Below are positions 26,843-35,139 of a stretch of 64,000 bases of DNA, piece after piece. Positions within the stretch are counted from its first letter, which is position 1, and each line of letters begins with the position of its first letter. Below the pieces are notes generated by a model. That model made no database searches and was not told the DNA's origin. It saw only the letters and a list, made by a program, of their open reading frames with translations. Location of the stretch: positions 186,001 to 250,000 of the forward strand of contig NZ_AP012326.1 in NCBI RefSeq assembly GCF_001042595.1, written 5' to 3'. The translations under genes and the position numbers were made by a program. Source of the DNA: Bifidobacterium dentium JCM 1195 = DSM 20436. Its GTDB lineage: Bacteria > Actinomycetota > Actinomycetes > Actinomycetales > Bifidobacteriaceae.

Positions 26843-27841
26843 ATGGCGTACGTTACGATTCGCGACGTGGCGCGGCGCGCAGGTATTTCTGTATCTACGG
26901 TGTCACGAGCGCTCAACGGCAATGGCAGGATATCCGCCGAGACCAAGCATGCGGTCGAGAAGGCGATGGAAGAGCTCCACTACATTCCCGACTCACGTGC
27001 TCGGGCCATGCGATCATCGTCCACGAAGACCGTCGGGCTGCTTGTTCCCGATATTCGAAACGGATACTTTGCGGATCTGGCGTATGCGATTCAAGACACT
27101 CTATCTAAAGCGGGATATTGCACATTCATCGGAACATCGTCCGAGAATGTGAGACAGCAGGATGTTTTCATCACGAACATGCTGTCGCAGCATATCGATG
27201 GGGCGATTATTGTGCCTCAGGGTGAGATGTCGGAGGCATTGCAACGTCTGTTGCGTAGACAATTGCCGGTGGTATTTGTGGACCGTCGCGCGGATGAGCT
27301 CGACATGGTGCCCTTAGTGGATTCCGACCCGTTCCCCGGGATGGAATCCGCATTAAGAGACATTCAAGAGCAGGGGCATTCCAAGGTTGGATATGTCTCC
27401 GGTCCGATTTTGGATTCGCCTACTTTGCGAGAGCGTGAGCTTGCTTTCCGTGATTGCGGAACACGTTTATTCGGCGAAGAGAATGTCTTCGTTGAATCTA
27501 CCAGTTTTGACCAGTCCTCTTGTGTCTCAGTGATACGCCGCATGCTGTCGTCCGGCGTGACGTCGATGGTGTTTGGCTATTCGCCTGATACCGTACGTGC
27601 CATTGCCATGATGAATGGCGTGGGGGGTGTGCTGGAAAGTGGAATGTCATTTATTTCATTTGATGACATTGAGCTATTCCGATTGACGACGCCGCAAGTG
27701 TCCGTGATTTCTCAGCAAGTGCAAAGACTGGGTTGTTTAGGCGCGGAAACCTTCCTTGACATGGTTCAAGGAGGTCACCCGCGATCCCGGCGAGTGGAGA
27801 CAATCTATATTCAGAGAGGATCTGTCGAGTCTGTCCGATGA
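26843..27841 (+). CDS. LacI family regulator of the ribose operon (RbsR-like)
   Basis: A 332-residue LacI/GalR repressor with a helix-turn-helix (VTIRDVARRAGISVSTVSRALN), hinge and effector domain (TVGLLVPDIRNGYFADLAYAIQ). ATG 26843 follows GAGAGGAGGTG; the longer frame from 26756 lacks a ribosome site. Two GGTAACGTTACC palindromes lie upstream and one variant lies between it and rbsA, so both autoregulation and control of rbsACBD are likely. The assignment to ribose comes from the neighbours. A weak hairpin (CTTGGG/CCCAAG, 27910-27935) follows. Confidence 0.88.
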   Translation: MAYVTIRDVARRAGISVSTVSRALNGNGRISAETKHAVEKAMEELHYIPDSRARAMRSSSTKTVGLLVPDIRNGYFADLAYAIQDTLSKAGYCTFIGTSSENVRQQDVFITNMLSQHIDGAIIVPQGEMSEALQRLLRRQLPVVFVDRRADELDMVPLVDSDPFPGMESALRDIQEQGHSKVGYVSGPILDSPTLRERELAFRDCGTRLFGEENVFVESTSFDQSSCVSVIRRMLSSGVTSMVFGYSPDTVRAIAMMNGVGGVLESGMSFISFDDIELFRLTTPQVSVISQQVQRLGCLGAETFLDMVQGGHPRSRRVETIYIQRGSVESVR

Positions 27842-27950
27842 GGGACAGGAGACGCAACTGATTGCGGGCGCGAGTCTGCGATTCTGATCAACAACATCAA
27901 TACATGCCGCTTGGGCCTGTTTCAGCAGACCCAAGGAATAAGTGCATCTT

Positions 27951-27972
27951 GGTGCGGTAACGTTGCCGCACC
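27951..27972. promoter_or_regulatory. Operator upstream of rbsA
   Basis: A 22-bp near-perfect palindrome centred on GCGGTAACGTTGCCGC, a one-base variant of the sites at 26528 and 26573 with longer arms (GGTGC...GCACC). It ends 20 bp before the rbsA start, so binding would cover the start region. Confidence 0.85.
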
Positions 27973-27992
27973 CGTAGGGAAAGCGAGAGAAT

Positions 27993-29495
27993 ATGACGCA
28001 ACTATCTCTTGTCGGTGTCTCCAAGATATTTGGAAGCACCAAGGTAGTGAACAATGTCTCGGTCAAAGTGGAACCGGGTAAAGTCCATGTACTTCTCGGT
28101 GAGAACGGTGCCGGCAAATCTACCGTCATCAAAATGATGAGCGGCATCTACCAACCTGATGAAGGCCATATTGAGATTGACGGCAAAGAAGTACGTATTC
28201 CCAATGTTGATACCGCCCGTAAATTCGGCATTGCAGTTATTCATCAGGAGCTCAACCTTGTTCCGCAATTGTCCATTATGGAGAATTTATTCCTTGGCAC
28301 ACTGCCGAACAAAGCGGGTTTTGTCGATCGCAAAACCATGGCTGAAAAAGCCAGAAAAGCCATCAAGCTCATTGGGTTGGAAGAAGACGTGCACACTGCG
28401 ATGGGTGAATTAGGTGTGGCCCGTCAGCAGATGGTGGAAATCGCAAAAGCTCTGATGCAGGATGCATCGATTCTGATTCTGGATGAACCGACTGCCGCGC
28501 TGACCCGCAGGGAATGTGACCAGTTGTTCGCCATTATGGATGAGCTGAAGGCGAAAGGCGTAGGTATGGTCTTCATCTCCCACCATCTTGACGAAATAGC
28601 CCGTGTGGGAGACGTGGTTTCGGTGCTGCGAGATGGTCAATACATCGATACGGTTCCAGCGTCTACCAGTGAGGATGAACTTGTCAAGCTTATGGTCGGC
28701 CGTGACATTACCAACCAGTTTCCACGCATCGCGCAGGAGCCGGGCGAGGTACTGCTTGATGTAAAAGAGCTGACTCGTGAAGGTGCGCTCGATAAAGTGT
28801 CACTGCAAGTGCATGCCGGCGAGGTTGTCGGATTGGCTGGCCTGGTTGGTGCAGGGCGAACTGAAGTTATTCGTGCGATTTTCGGTGCGGATTCATATGA
28901 TTCTGGCTCCGTCAGCGTGTGCGGAAAAAAGCTGCAGAAGAAGTCCATTGCTCAGTCCATTGAGGCTGGTCTGGGCCTGGTGCCGGAAGATCGTCGTACG
29001 CAAGGTCTAATTCTGGATGCCTCGGTGGCTGAAAATCTCGGCTTGGCGACTATGTTGTCTACTGCAAAATGCGGATTCGCCGATCTCGCAGGGCAACGCA
29101 GGCGTGAGAACGAGACCGCCCAAAAACTACGTATCAGAATGGCCAACGTCAATCAAACCGCAGGGTCGTTATCAGGCGGTAATCAGCAGAAAATAGTGTT
29201 CGGCAAATGGTCCATGGCCAACGTCAAAGTGCTGCTGCTTGATGAACCAACCAGAGGCGTCGATGTTGGTGCCCGTGTTGAAATCTACGACCTTATCAAT
29301 GAAATTACCGCCAATGGAGGCGCGGTGCTTATGGCATCCTCGGATCTACCAGAGGTGCTTGGCATGTCGGACAAGGTCCTGGTAATGAGCGAAGGCCGTA
29401 TTACAGGCCATATGCCCGCTAGTAAGGCCACGCAGGAAAAGGTAATGGCACTCGCGGTCTCCCATATGGATGACGAAAACGACAACGAACACTGA
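27993..29495 (+). CDS. rbsA: Ribose-type ABC transporter ATP-binding protein
   Basis: A 500-residue tandem ATPase of the carbohydrate CUT2 class, the same size as E. coli RbsA (about 500). The first domain has GENGAGKST, VARQQMVEIAKAL and ILDEPTAAL. The second domain lacks a canonical Walker A (GLVGAGRTE), as usual for this class, and has LSGGNQQKIVFGKW and LLLDEPTRGVDVG. It energises uptake through RbsC. ATG 27993 follows AGGGAAAGCGAGAG, just after the operator. RbsC, RbsB and RbsD genes follow in order. Confidence 0.9.
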   Translation: MTQLSLVGVSKIFGSTKVVNNVSVKVEPGKVHVLLGENGAGKSTVIKMMSGIYQPDEGHIEIDGKEVRIPNVDTARKFGIAVIHQELNLVPQLSIMENLFLGTLPNKAGFVDRKTMAEKARKAIKLIGLEEDVHTAMGELGVARQQMVEIAKALMQDASILILDEPTAALTRRECDQLFAIMDELKAKGVGMVFISHHLDEIARVGDVVSVLRDGQYIDTVPASTSEDELVKLMVGRDITNQFPRIAQEPGEVLLDVKELTREGALDKVSLQVHAGEVVGLAGLVGAGRTEVIRAIFGADSYDSGSVSVCGKKLQKKSIAQSIEAGLGLVPEDRRTQGLILDASVAENLGLATMLSTAKCGFADLAGQRRRENETAQKLRIRMANVNQTAGSLSGGNQQKIVFGKWSMANVKVLLLDEPTRGVDVGARVEIYDLINEITANGGAVLMASSDLPEVLGMSDKVLVMSEGRITGHMPASKATQEKVMALAVSHMDDENDNEH

Positions 29496-29515
29496 TCGGA
29501 TTAAGGAGAATACAA

Positions 29516-30505
29516 ATGACCAATGCAGACAAGAAACTCGGTTATGATTCCGGAGACAAGACCACGGTCGCTCGCATCAAGACATTTGCCTCACAAAATG
29601 GTGCGCTAATCGGTCTGATTATCCTGTGTATCGCCTTGTCCATTGTGGCTCCGGCGTTTCTCAGCGCCTCGAATCTCATGAACGTCGGTATTCAGGCGGC
29701 AACCGTCGCCATTCTTGCCTTCGGGCAGACATTTGTGATTGTTGCTGCGGGCATCGATCTGTCGGTCGGTGCGACAGCGGCTGTCGCCAGCATGCTGGTT
29801 GCTTACACAGGTGCCAACATGGGACTTCCTGCAGGCGTGACCATCATTGTCGGTCTGCTGGCAGGTGCAGTATTCGGCGCCTTATCCGGTATGATGAATG
29901 CGTTCCTGAGGTTACCTTCCTTTATCGCTACACTGGCCATGATGTCCGTGGCTCGCGGCTTGACCTTGGTCATCTCTGATGGACGTCCTATCTCCACCTC
30001 CGGCATGGTCAACTTCTTCGGCGGCACCATCATTGGTATTCCGGTTCCAATCATCATGATGGTCATCATGGGCATCATTGCCTCCGTTATCCTGAACTTC
30101 ACCACTATTGGTCGTTCTATGTATGCAGTTGGCGGCAACATGGAGGCTTCTAGGCTTTCAGGCATTTCCGTGCATAAAACGCAGATTATGGTGTTTGTGC
30201 TCTCCGGCATCTTCGCGGCTGTGGCTGGCTTGGTCATTGCGGGCCGTCTGCATTCCGCCCAGCCGCAGGCGGCAGATGGATATGAGATGGACGCCATTGC
30301 TTCCGTTGTCATCGGCGGTGCGTCCCTTTCTGGAGGCAAAGGTAAGGTTTCCGGCACTTTCATCGGTGCCATTTTGCTGGCCGTCATTCGTAACGGTTTG
30401 AATATATTGAATGTCTCTTCCTTCTGGCAGAAGGTTGTTATCGGCCTAGTCATTGCTTTCGCGGTCAGCTTCGATACTTTGCGTCGCAAGGTCGATGCTC
30501 ACTGA
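29516..30505 (+). CDS. rbsC: Ribose-type ABC transporter permease
   Basis: A 329-residue membrane protein of the BPD_transp_2 (CUT2) family. About ten helices are visible, with family segments GIDLSVGATAAVASM, GMMNAFLRLPSFIATLAMM, YAVGGNMEASRLSGI and IASVVIGGASLSGGKG. It forms the channel energised by the preceding ATPase. ATG 29516 follows TTAAGGAGAAT and is 20 bp after the rbsA stop. Confidence 0.92.
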   Translation: MTNADKKLGYDSGDKTTVARIKTFASQNGALIGLIILCIALSIVAPAFLSASNLMNVGIQAATVAILAFGQTFVIVAAGIDLSVGATAAVASMLVAYTGANMGLPAGVTIIVGLLAGAVFGALSGMMNAFLRLPSFIATLAMMSVARGLTLVISDGRPISTSGMVNFFGGTIIGIPVPIIMMVIMGIIASVILNFTTIGRSMYAVGGNMEASRLSGISVHKTQIMVFVLSGIFAAVAGLVIAGRLHSAQPQAADGYEMDAIASVVIGGASLSGGKGKVSGTFIGAILLAVIRNGLNILNVSSFWQKVVIGLVIAFAVSFDTLRRKVDAH

Positions 30506-30635
30506 TGCAACTCTGCTTTCCTCAAATCTCCATCGCGTGATTGCTCTCTAAATTGCGTGCTCCTTGCTCCGACCCCAAAAACATAACTGAAACGAACCTA
30601 ATCCAACCAAATTTGGAAAAGAAAGAAGAAAGACC

Positions 30636-31583
30636 ATGCTTAACCCGTGTTTTAAGAAAACCATCCGCGCAGCAGTTGCTGTTGCCTGTGCGGCTACGTT
30701 GGCGATCGGTGCGAGTGCTTGCGGCGCATCCAACTCCGGCAACGGTTCCGACAAGGTGGCTTTGTTGATCTCTACCCTGAACAATCCGTTCTTCGTTGAT
30801 CTGCGGGACGGTGCTCAAGCTGAGGCGAATAAGCTAGGTGTGAATCTGTTGGTGTCCGATGCGCAAAACGATTCCGCAACGCAACAGAATCAAGCGCAGA
30901 ACGCCCAGTCTCAAGGCGCCAAAGCAGTCATCATTAATCCGGTCGATTCCGACGCTGCGTCTCCAGCCGTGGCTCCGTTGCTGTCCGCCAATCTGCCTGT
31001 TATTTCTGTTGACCGTTCCGTTACGGGCGAGGATGTGACTGCGCACATCGCATCCGACAATGTGGCGGGTGGTGCTCAGGCTGCCGATGAGTTGGCGAAA
31101 GCCATTGGAGAAAAAGGAGACATCATCATCCTGCAGGGCACCCCTGGAGCGGCCTCCACTCGTGACCGAGGTGATGGATTCAAGAAAGAAATCAAGAAAT
31201 ATGCCGGCATTAAGGTGGTTGCTGAACAGACGGCCAACTTTGATCGTTCCGAAGCACTCGATGTCACCAGTAACTTGATGCAGGCCAATCCTAATATCGT
31301 CGGAGTCTATGCAGAGAACGATGAAATGGCCCTAGGCGCGATTCAAGCTCTTGGCTCCAAGGCCGGTACGGACGTGAAGATTGTCGGTTTTGATGGAACT
31401 GATGACGGTCTGAAGGCCATCTCTTCCGGCACCTTGACCGGTACCATTGCGCAGCAGCCGAAGGAGCTCGGCAAGCAGGCAGTACAGGCGGCAGTCAAGG
31501 CGATCAAAGGCGAGAAAGTCGATAAAACCCAGTCGATTGAAGTCAAAACCGTCACCAAGGAGAATGTCGCGGATTTCCAGTGA
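30636..31583 (+). CDS. rbsB: Ribose-type substrate-binding lipoprotein
   Basis: A 315-residue binding protein with a lipobox (GASAC, about C29) and a two-lobed type I periplasmic-binding fold. It begins VALLISTLNNPFFVDLRDGA and includes AVIINPVDSDAASPA, PVISVDRSV and VKIVGFDGTDDG, close in style to RbsB. Anchored outside the membrane, it delivers sugar to RbsAC. It sits 130 bp after rbsC, a larger gap than elsewhere in the operon, allowing separate expression of this abundant component. ATG 30636 follows GAAAGAAGAAAG. Confidence 0.9.
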   Translation: MLNPCFKKTIRAAVAVACAATLAIGASACGASNSGNGSDKVALLISTLNNPFFVDLRDGAQAEANKLGVNLLVSDAQNDSATQQNQAQNAQSQGAKAVIINPVDSDAASPAVAPLLSANLPVISVDRSVTGEDVTAHIASDNVAGGAQAADELAKAIGEKGDIIILQGTPGAASTRDRGDGFKKEIKKYAGIKVVAEQTANFDRSEALDVTSNLMQANPNIVGVYAENDEMALGAIQALGSKAGTDVKIVGFDGTDDGLKAISSGTLTGTIAQQPKELGKQAVQAAVKAIKGEKVDKTQSIEVKTVTKENVADFQ

Positions 31584-31718
31584 CTGGATTTGACACAACA
31601 GGCTGAGGTGAAGATGCCTCTGCCCCCCATGGCATGCGGAATGCGTTGAGGGAAAACGCAGCCAAGAATGGGTTCCATTTCGCAATCCGCATGCCAACAC
31701 TACGAAAGGATAGCCGAT

Positions 31719-32114
31719 ATGCTTACTCATGGAATACTGAATGCACAACTCTCAGCTGCACTTGCGGGATTACGGCACAAGGATGTGTTCGTCGTTTCCG
31801 ATTGTGGTCTTCCTGTGCCGCAGGGTATTGAAGTCATTGACTTGGCGGTGGTATTCGGTGTGCCTCGCTTCGAAGAAGTGCTGGAAGCGCTACGGCCGCA
31901 GCTTGTATTAGAGGAGGGTCTGATGGCTGAAGAGGCTCGAGGCGAACAGGCCGAACGATGGGTCAAAGACCACTTCAATGTACCTTTGTCTTATGTGCCG
32001 CATGACGGTTCGGGGGGATTTAAGTCCCATGTCAGGAATGCGAAATTTGTCGTTCGCACGGGTGAAACCACCTCGTACGCCAATGTGATTTTCCGATGTG
32101 GCGTGCCATTCTAG
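31719..32114 (+). CDS. rbsD: D-ribose pyranase
   Basis: A 131-residue RbsD/FucU family protein that interconverts beta-pyranose and beta-furanose forms of ribose, helping kinase use. Family features are the N-terminal HGILNAQLSAALAGLRHKD with the catalytic His, VVSDCGLPVP, and a C-terminal FVVRTGETTSYANVIFRCGVPF. ATG 31719 follows GAAAGGA; the frame from 31668 is longer but has no ribosome site. It strongly supports ribose as the transported sugar. No ribokinase gene (rbsK) follows, so phosphorylation must be encoded elsewhere. Confidence 0.92.
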   Translation: MLTHGILNAQLSAALAGLRHKDVFVVSDCGLPVPQGIEVIDLAVVFGVPRFEEVLEALRPQLVLEEGLMAEEARGEQAERWVKDHFNVPLSYVPHDGSGGFKSHVRNAKFVVRTGETTSYANVIFRCGVPF

Positions 32115-32185
32115 GAATCCGATGCATATGGCAGTTGCCTCATTACGGATAACCTGATTTACCGGAAATCAAAATTACCGTTAAT

Positions 32186-32220
32186 GATGGTTCAGGCTGC
32201 CTCCGGCAGTCTGAACCATC
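32186..32220. terminator. Bidirectional terminator between rbsD and tetR
   Basis: GATGGTTCAG-G-CTGCC pairs with GGCAG-T-CTGAACCATC around TCC, a 15-bp stem with one mismatch. It lies between convergent genes and serves both. Confidence 0.8.
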
Positions 32221-32236
32221 GACGCATTTTCACGAC

Positions 32237-32902
32237 TCATGCCTTTACAAACGGCCAGATGAGCGTGGCCATACGCTCCGACCAAGGAACGTCTGAGTCG
32301 GAGTCCTTATACAGCGCCTTACAGGTGAGCATGGAGCCCAGTATGGTGCTGAACAGGAATTTCGTATCCAGTCCACGGCGGAAGGCTTCGCTTGCCACAC
32401 CGCGCTCGACGAACGTCGCAAAACGTTGCTCCGCCGGCGTGATTACCTGATCGGCGATCGTCTTCAACGAATCGTTGTCGGACGAGAGCACCACGCCGAC
32501 CGCTTTCAGACCGATCTCGCTGTCGAAGCAGTTCTGGATACGTTCCAACATGGCCTGCAGGCCGGAACGAGACGGCTGCAAATCGCCGAAATCCGGCAAT
32601 CCCGCAACTTCTAGCTGAATGCGTTGCAACAGGTCATCGGCGTTTTTGTAGCGTCGGTAAATCGTCGTCTTGGCTACGCCGGAACGGCGGGCGACCTCCT
32701 CAATCGTAACGGCCGCAACGCCTTTGGAAATCATGATCTCCAAAGTGGCCCTCATGATCTTGCGATCGGTCTGCTCACGTAACTGCTCGCGTCGGCCCTG
32801 AATCTTCTGCACGGCTCCCTGCACCGCCGTCTCGACCACGCTTGCCGGCGAAGCGGCAGGGGAGACAGTCGGCGGCACACCGGTGTTCATTAATCCATTC
32901 AT
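32237..32902 (-). CDS. TetR family regulator of the YhgE operon
   Basis: A 221-residue TetR repressor with an N-terminal helix-turn-helix (AAVTIEEVARRSGVAKTTIYRRYKNADDLL) and a variable helical effector domain. The start overlaps the stop of the upstream membrane protein gene (TGATG), so translation is coupled and it is the third gene of the operon. Palindromic sites in the operon promoter (37834-37863) are the likely target. The inducing signal is unknown; regulators of this context usually sense membrane-active or toxic compounds. Confidence 0.88.
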   Translation of the reverse strand: MNGLMNTGVPPTVSPAASPASVVETAVQGAVQKIQGRREQLREQTDRKIMRATLEIMISKGVAAVTIEEVARRSGVAKTTIYRRYKNADDLLQRIQLEVAGLPDFGDLQPSRSGLQAMLERIQNCFDSEIGLKAVGVVLSSDNDSLKTIADQVITPAEQRFATFVERGVASEAFRRGLDTKFLFSTILGSMLTCKALYKDSDSDVPWSERMATLIWPFVKA

Positions 32903-35139
32903 CACATGATCACCTTCGTGCTTTCCACCTTTGCGATATACCATTTGTTGAACTTCATCATCGGAATGCGTAGCAGCAGGCCGATGAGCAATAGCGGTGG
33001 GATGAACAGCGCCAGCGCGCCGATCGACGTCCAGAAATCATTGTTGTATATGCCGGCGATGGCCGCACGCATGGCCGTGACCGAATGCGTGACCGGTAGG
33101 AACGGACTGATGTCGGAGATGATGCGCGGCATGACGGCCAGCGGATACGCGCCGTTCGAACCGGAGATCTGCATGATGAGGAACAGTACGCCGATGGCTT
33201 TGCCCACGTTACCGAAACTCGCCACCATCGTATATGCAAAGAACGAGTAGATCAGTGCGGAAATCCAGCCGGAAATCATGAATAGCCACGGGTGCACGGC
33301 CTGCACATGCATGAATAGCAGACTGCCGCCAAGCGAGAACGTGGCCTGCATGAGTGCGATCACCGCGAATACGAGGTAGTGGCCGAAGAACAGCTGGTGT
33401 GGTTTCGGGTTGCCCAGTGCCATGCGGGTTTTGCGGGACACGGAGGTCTTCAAGGTCACGGCCATGAGCAGTGAACCCACCCACAACGTCACGAATGTGT
33501 ACAGGGGGGCGAGCTGCGAGCCGAAATTCTTCACCGGGAACACGGCGGTGCGCTTCACCTTGACAGGGGCCGCGAGCGTGGTGGCCAGCGAGTCGGTGTT
33601 CTTGCCCAGCACGTCCTTGACCATGCTCATGTCGCCGCTGTTCAGCGCGTCGGACAGCGTGTCATTGAATGTAGAAAGCTTGTTGCCGGTCGTGGTGAGG
33701 CTGTCGGCGGTGGAGTCCAACACCTCACGGATGGTGGTCAGCTGCTTGTCCGCACTCGACGTGGTCTTGTTAAGGTCGCCGAGTGCGCTCTTAAGATTGG
33801 CGGCACTCGCGTTGAGTGCGCTCGAAGCGGTGCTTACGGAGCTGCCGATTTCGTTGAGCTGCGGCTTGAGATTCGTGTCGAAATCGGAGTGCACGGCATT
33901 GATCGAGGCCTTCGCCTGCGTGGCGAGATCCTTGATGGCGGCTTGGCTTTCCTTGGAATCGCTGATGCCGTCGTCGATATGCTGCGCCGCATCGGTAAGT
34001 GTGGCTGCGAGTGTCTTCTGCATATCGATGGCATTGTTCAGCTTGCTGATGGATGCCTCGAATTTGCCGATGATCGCCGTCAGCGTCTTCTTCTCCAAAT
34101 CGGTCAGCGAGGTATCGGTGTCGAGCTTGTTCTGCAGATCATCGTGGGTTTTCTGCAGATCGTCGACGATGTGCTGGTATTGCGCGGCTTGGTTGGTCAC
34201 GTTGGATGCCTGATTGCGTAACGCGGTCGCGGTATCGCCCGCCTGCGTACTCACATTGGCGAACAATGAGTCGACCTCGTCTCCCACCGCGGCGAAGCTT
34301 TCGCCGGACTGCTTGATGGCGGTGCTGAGTGCTTCGGTGGAGGTGTTCAGCGCACCGGATAGGTCGGTCACGCTACCGGAAGCCGATTTCAGCTGTTTGC
34401 CGGCGGTTTTCGCGCTGGATGCGGCCTGTTGGATCAGGGTTCCGGAGCTGTCGAGCAGGGTTTGTGCGCTGCCGGTCAATGAGCTGAAGGTCTTGAGTGA
34501 TGAGGCGGTCTGCGTGAGTCCGGCCGCGAAATCGCTGATGTTCGAGCTGAACTGTTGCAGTTGGTTCTTTGCCTCGGGCTTGTCGAGCTGATCGGATAGC
34601 TGCGTGGCGAGGTCCAGCGCCGTTTCGGTGAGTGTCTTCGAGAACATCTCGTTGATCTCCGCCGACACCGTGTCGGCGCCCTGACCGGTCACCTTTGGCG
34701 CGAGTGCGTTCTTTTTCTCATTGTTGTAGTAGGTGAGCTCCGCATGCTTGGAATCCTTGGAGAAGAAGGTCATCATGCGCTTGCTGAAATCCTTCGGAAT
34801 GATGACGGCGGCATAGTATTTGCCGGATTTCGTGCCATCGATGGCCTCCTCTTTGGAGGTGAAGGTCCAGTCGAGCTGGCTGTTGGCGCGCAGGGTGTTG
34901 ACCACCTGATCGCCCACGTTGATCTTGACGGGAATCAGATCGCTTTTGTAGCCGGCATCGACGTTCGCGACGGCGAATTTGAGATTGCCGGTATTGGAGA
35001 ACGGATCCCAGCTGGCGGCCACGTTGAACCAAGTGAACAGCGCGGGCAGCACGGTCAGGCCGATGACGATGATCACGGACACGACGTTGCTGGTGAGGCG
35101 TTTGACGTCGCCTACGAACAGCTTCCAGATTGCCTTCAT
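32902..35139 (-). CDS. YhgE/Pip domain membrane protein
   Basis: A 745-residue protein of the YhgE/Pip (phage infection protein) family with an ABC-2-like fold. One N-terminal helix (VVSVIIVIGLTVLPALFTWF) is followed by WDPFSNTGNLKFAVANVD, a long exported alpha-helical Ser/Thr/Ala-rich stalk (about 150-530), then five or so C-terminal helices. Relatives include the lactococcal phage receptor Pip and ESX/EsaA-like proteins. It forms a pair with the larger paralogue upstream, overlapping by four bases (ATGA), and is followed by tetR. The function is unknown; export or envelope stress is plausible. Confidence 0.85.
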   Translation of the reverse strand: MKAIWKLFVGDVKRLTSNVVSVIIVIGLTVLPALFTWFNVAASWDPFSNTGNLKFAVANVDAGYKSDLIPVKINVGDQVVNTLRANSQLDWTFTSKEEAIDGTKSGKYYAAVIIPKDFSKRMMTFFSKDSKHAELTYYNNEKKNALAPKVTGQGADTVSAEINEMFSKTLTETALDLATQLSDQLDKPEAKNQLQQFSSNISDFAAGLTQTASSLKTFSSLTGSAQTLLDSSGTLIQQAASSAKTAGKQLKSASGSVTDLSGALNTSTEALSTAIKQSGESFAAVGDEVDSLFANVSTQAGDTATALRNQASNVTNQAAQYQHIVDDLQKTHDDLQNKLDTDTSLTDLEKKTLTAIIGKFEASISKLNNAIDMQKTLAATLTDAAQHIDDGISDSKESQAAIKDLATQAKASINAVHSDFDTNLKPQLNEIGSSVSTASSALNASAANLKSALGDLNKTTSSADKQLTTIREVLDSTADSLTTTGNKLSTFNDTLSDALNSGDMSMVKDVLGKNTDSLATTLAAPVKVKRTAVFPVKNFGSQLAPLYTFVTLWVGSLLMAVTLKTSVSRKTRMALGNPKPHQLFFGHYLVFAVIALMQATFSLGGSLLFMHVQAVHPWLFMISGWISALIYSFFAYTMVASFGNVGKAIGVLFLIMQISGSNGAYPLAVMPRIISDISPFLPVTHSVTAMRAAIAGIYNNDFWTSIGALALFIPPLLLIGLLLRIPMMKFNKWYIAKVESTKVIM

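Noticed and set aside
26641..27108. Separate gene before the second LacI regulator
   Set aside because: It has no ribosome site, no recognisable domain, and overlaps the regulator in another frame.
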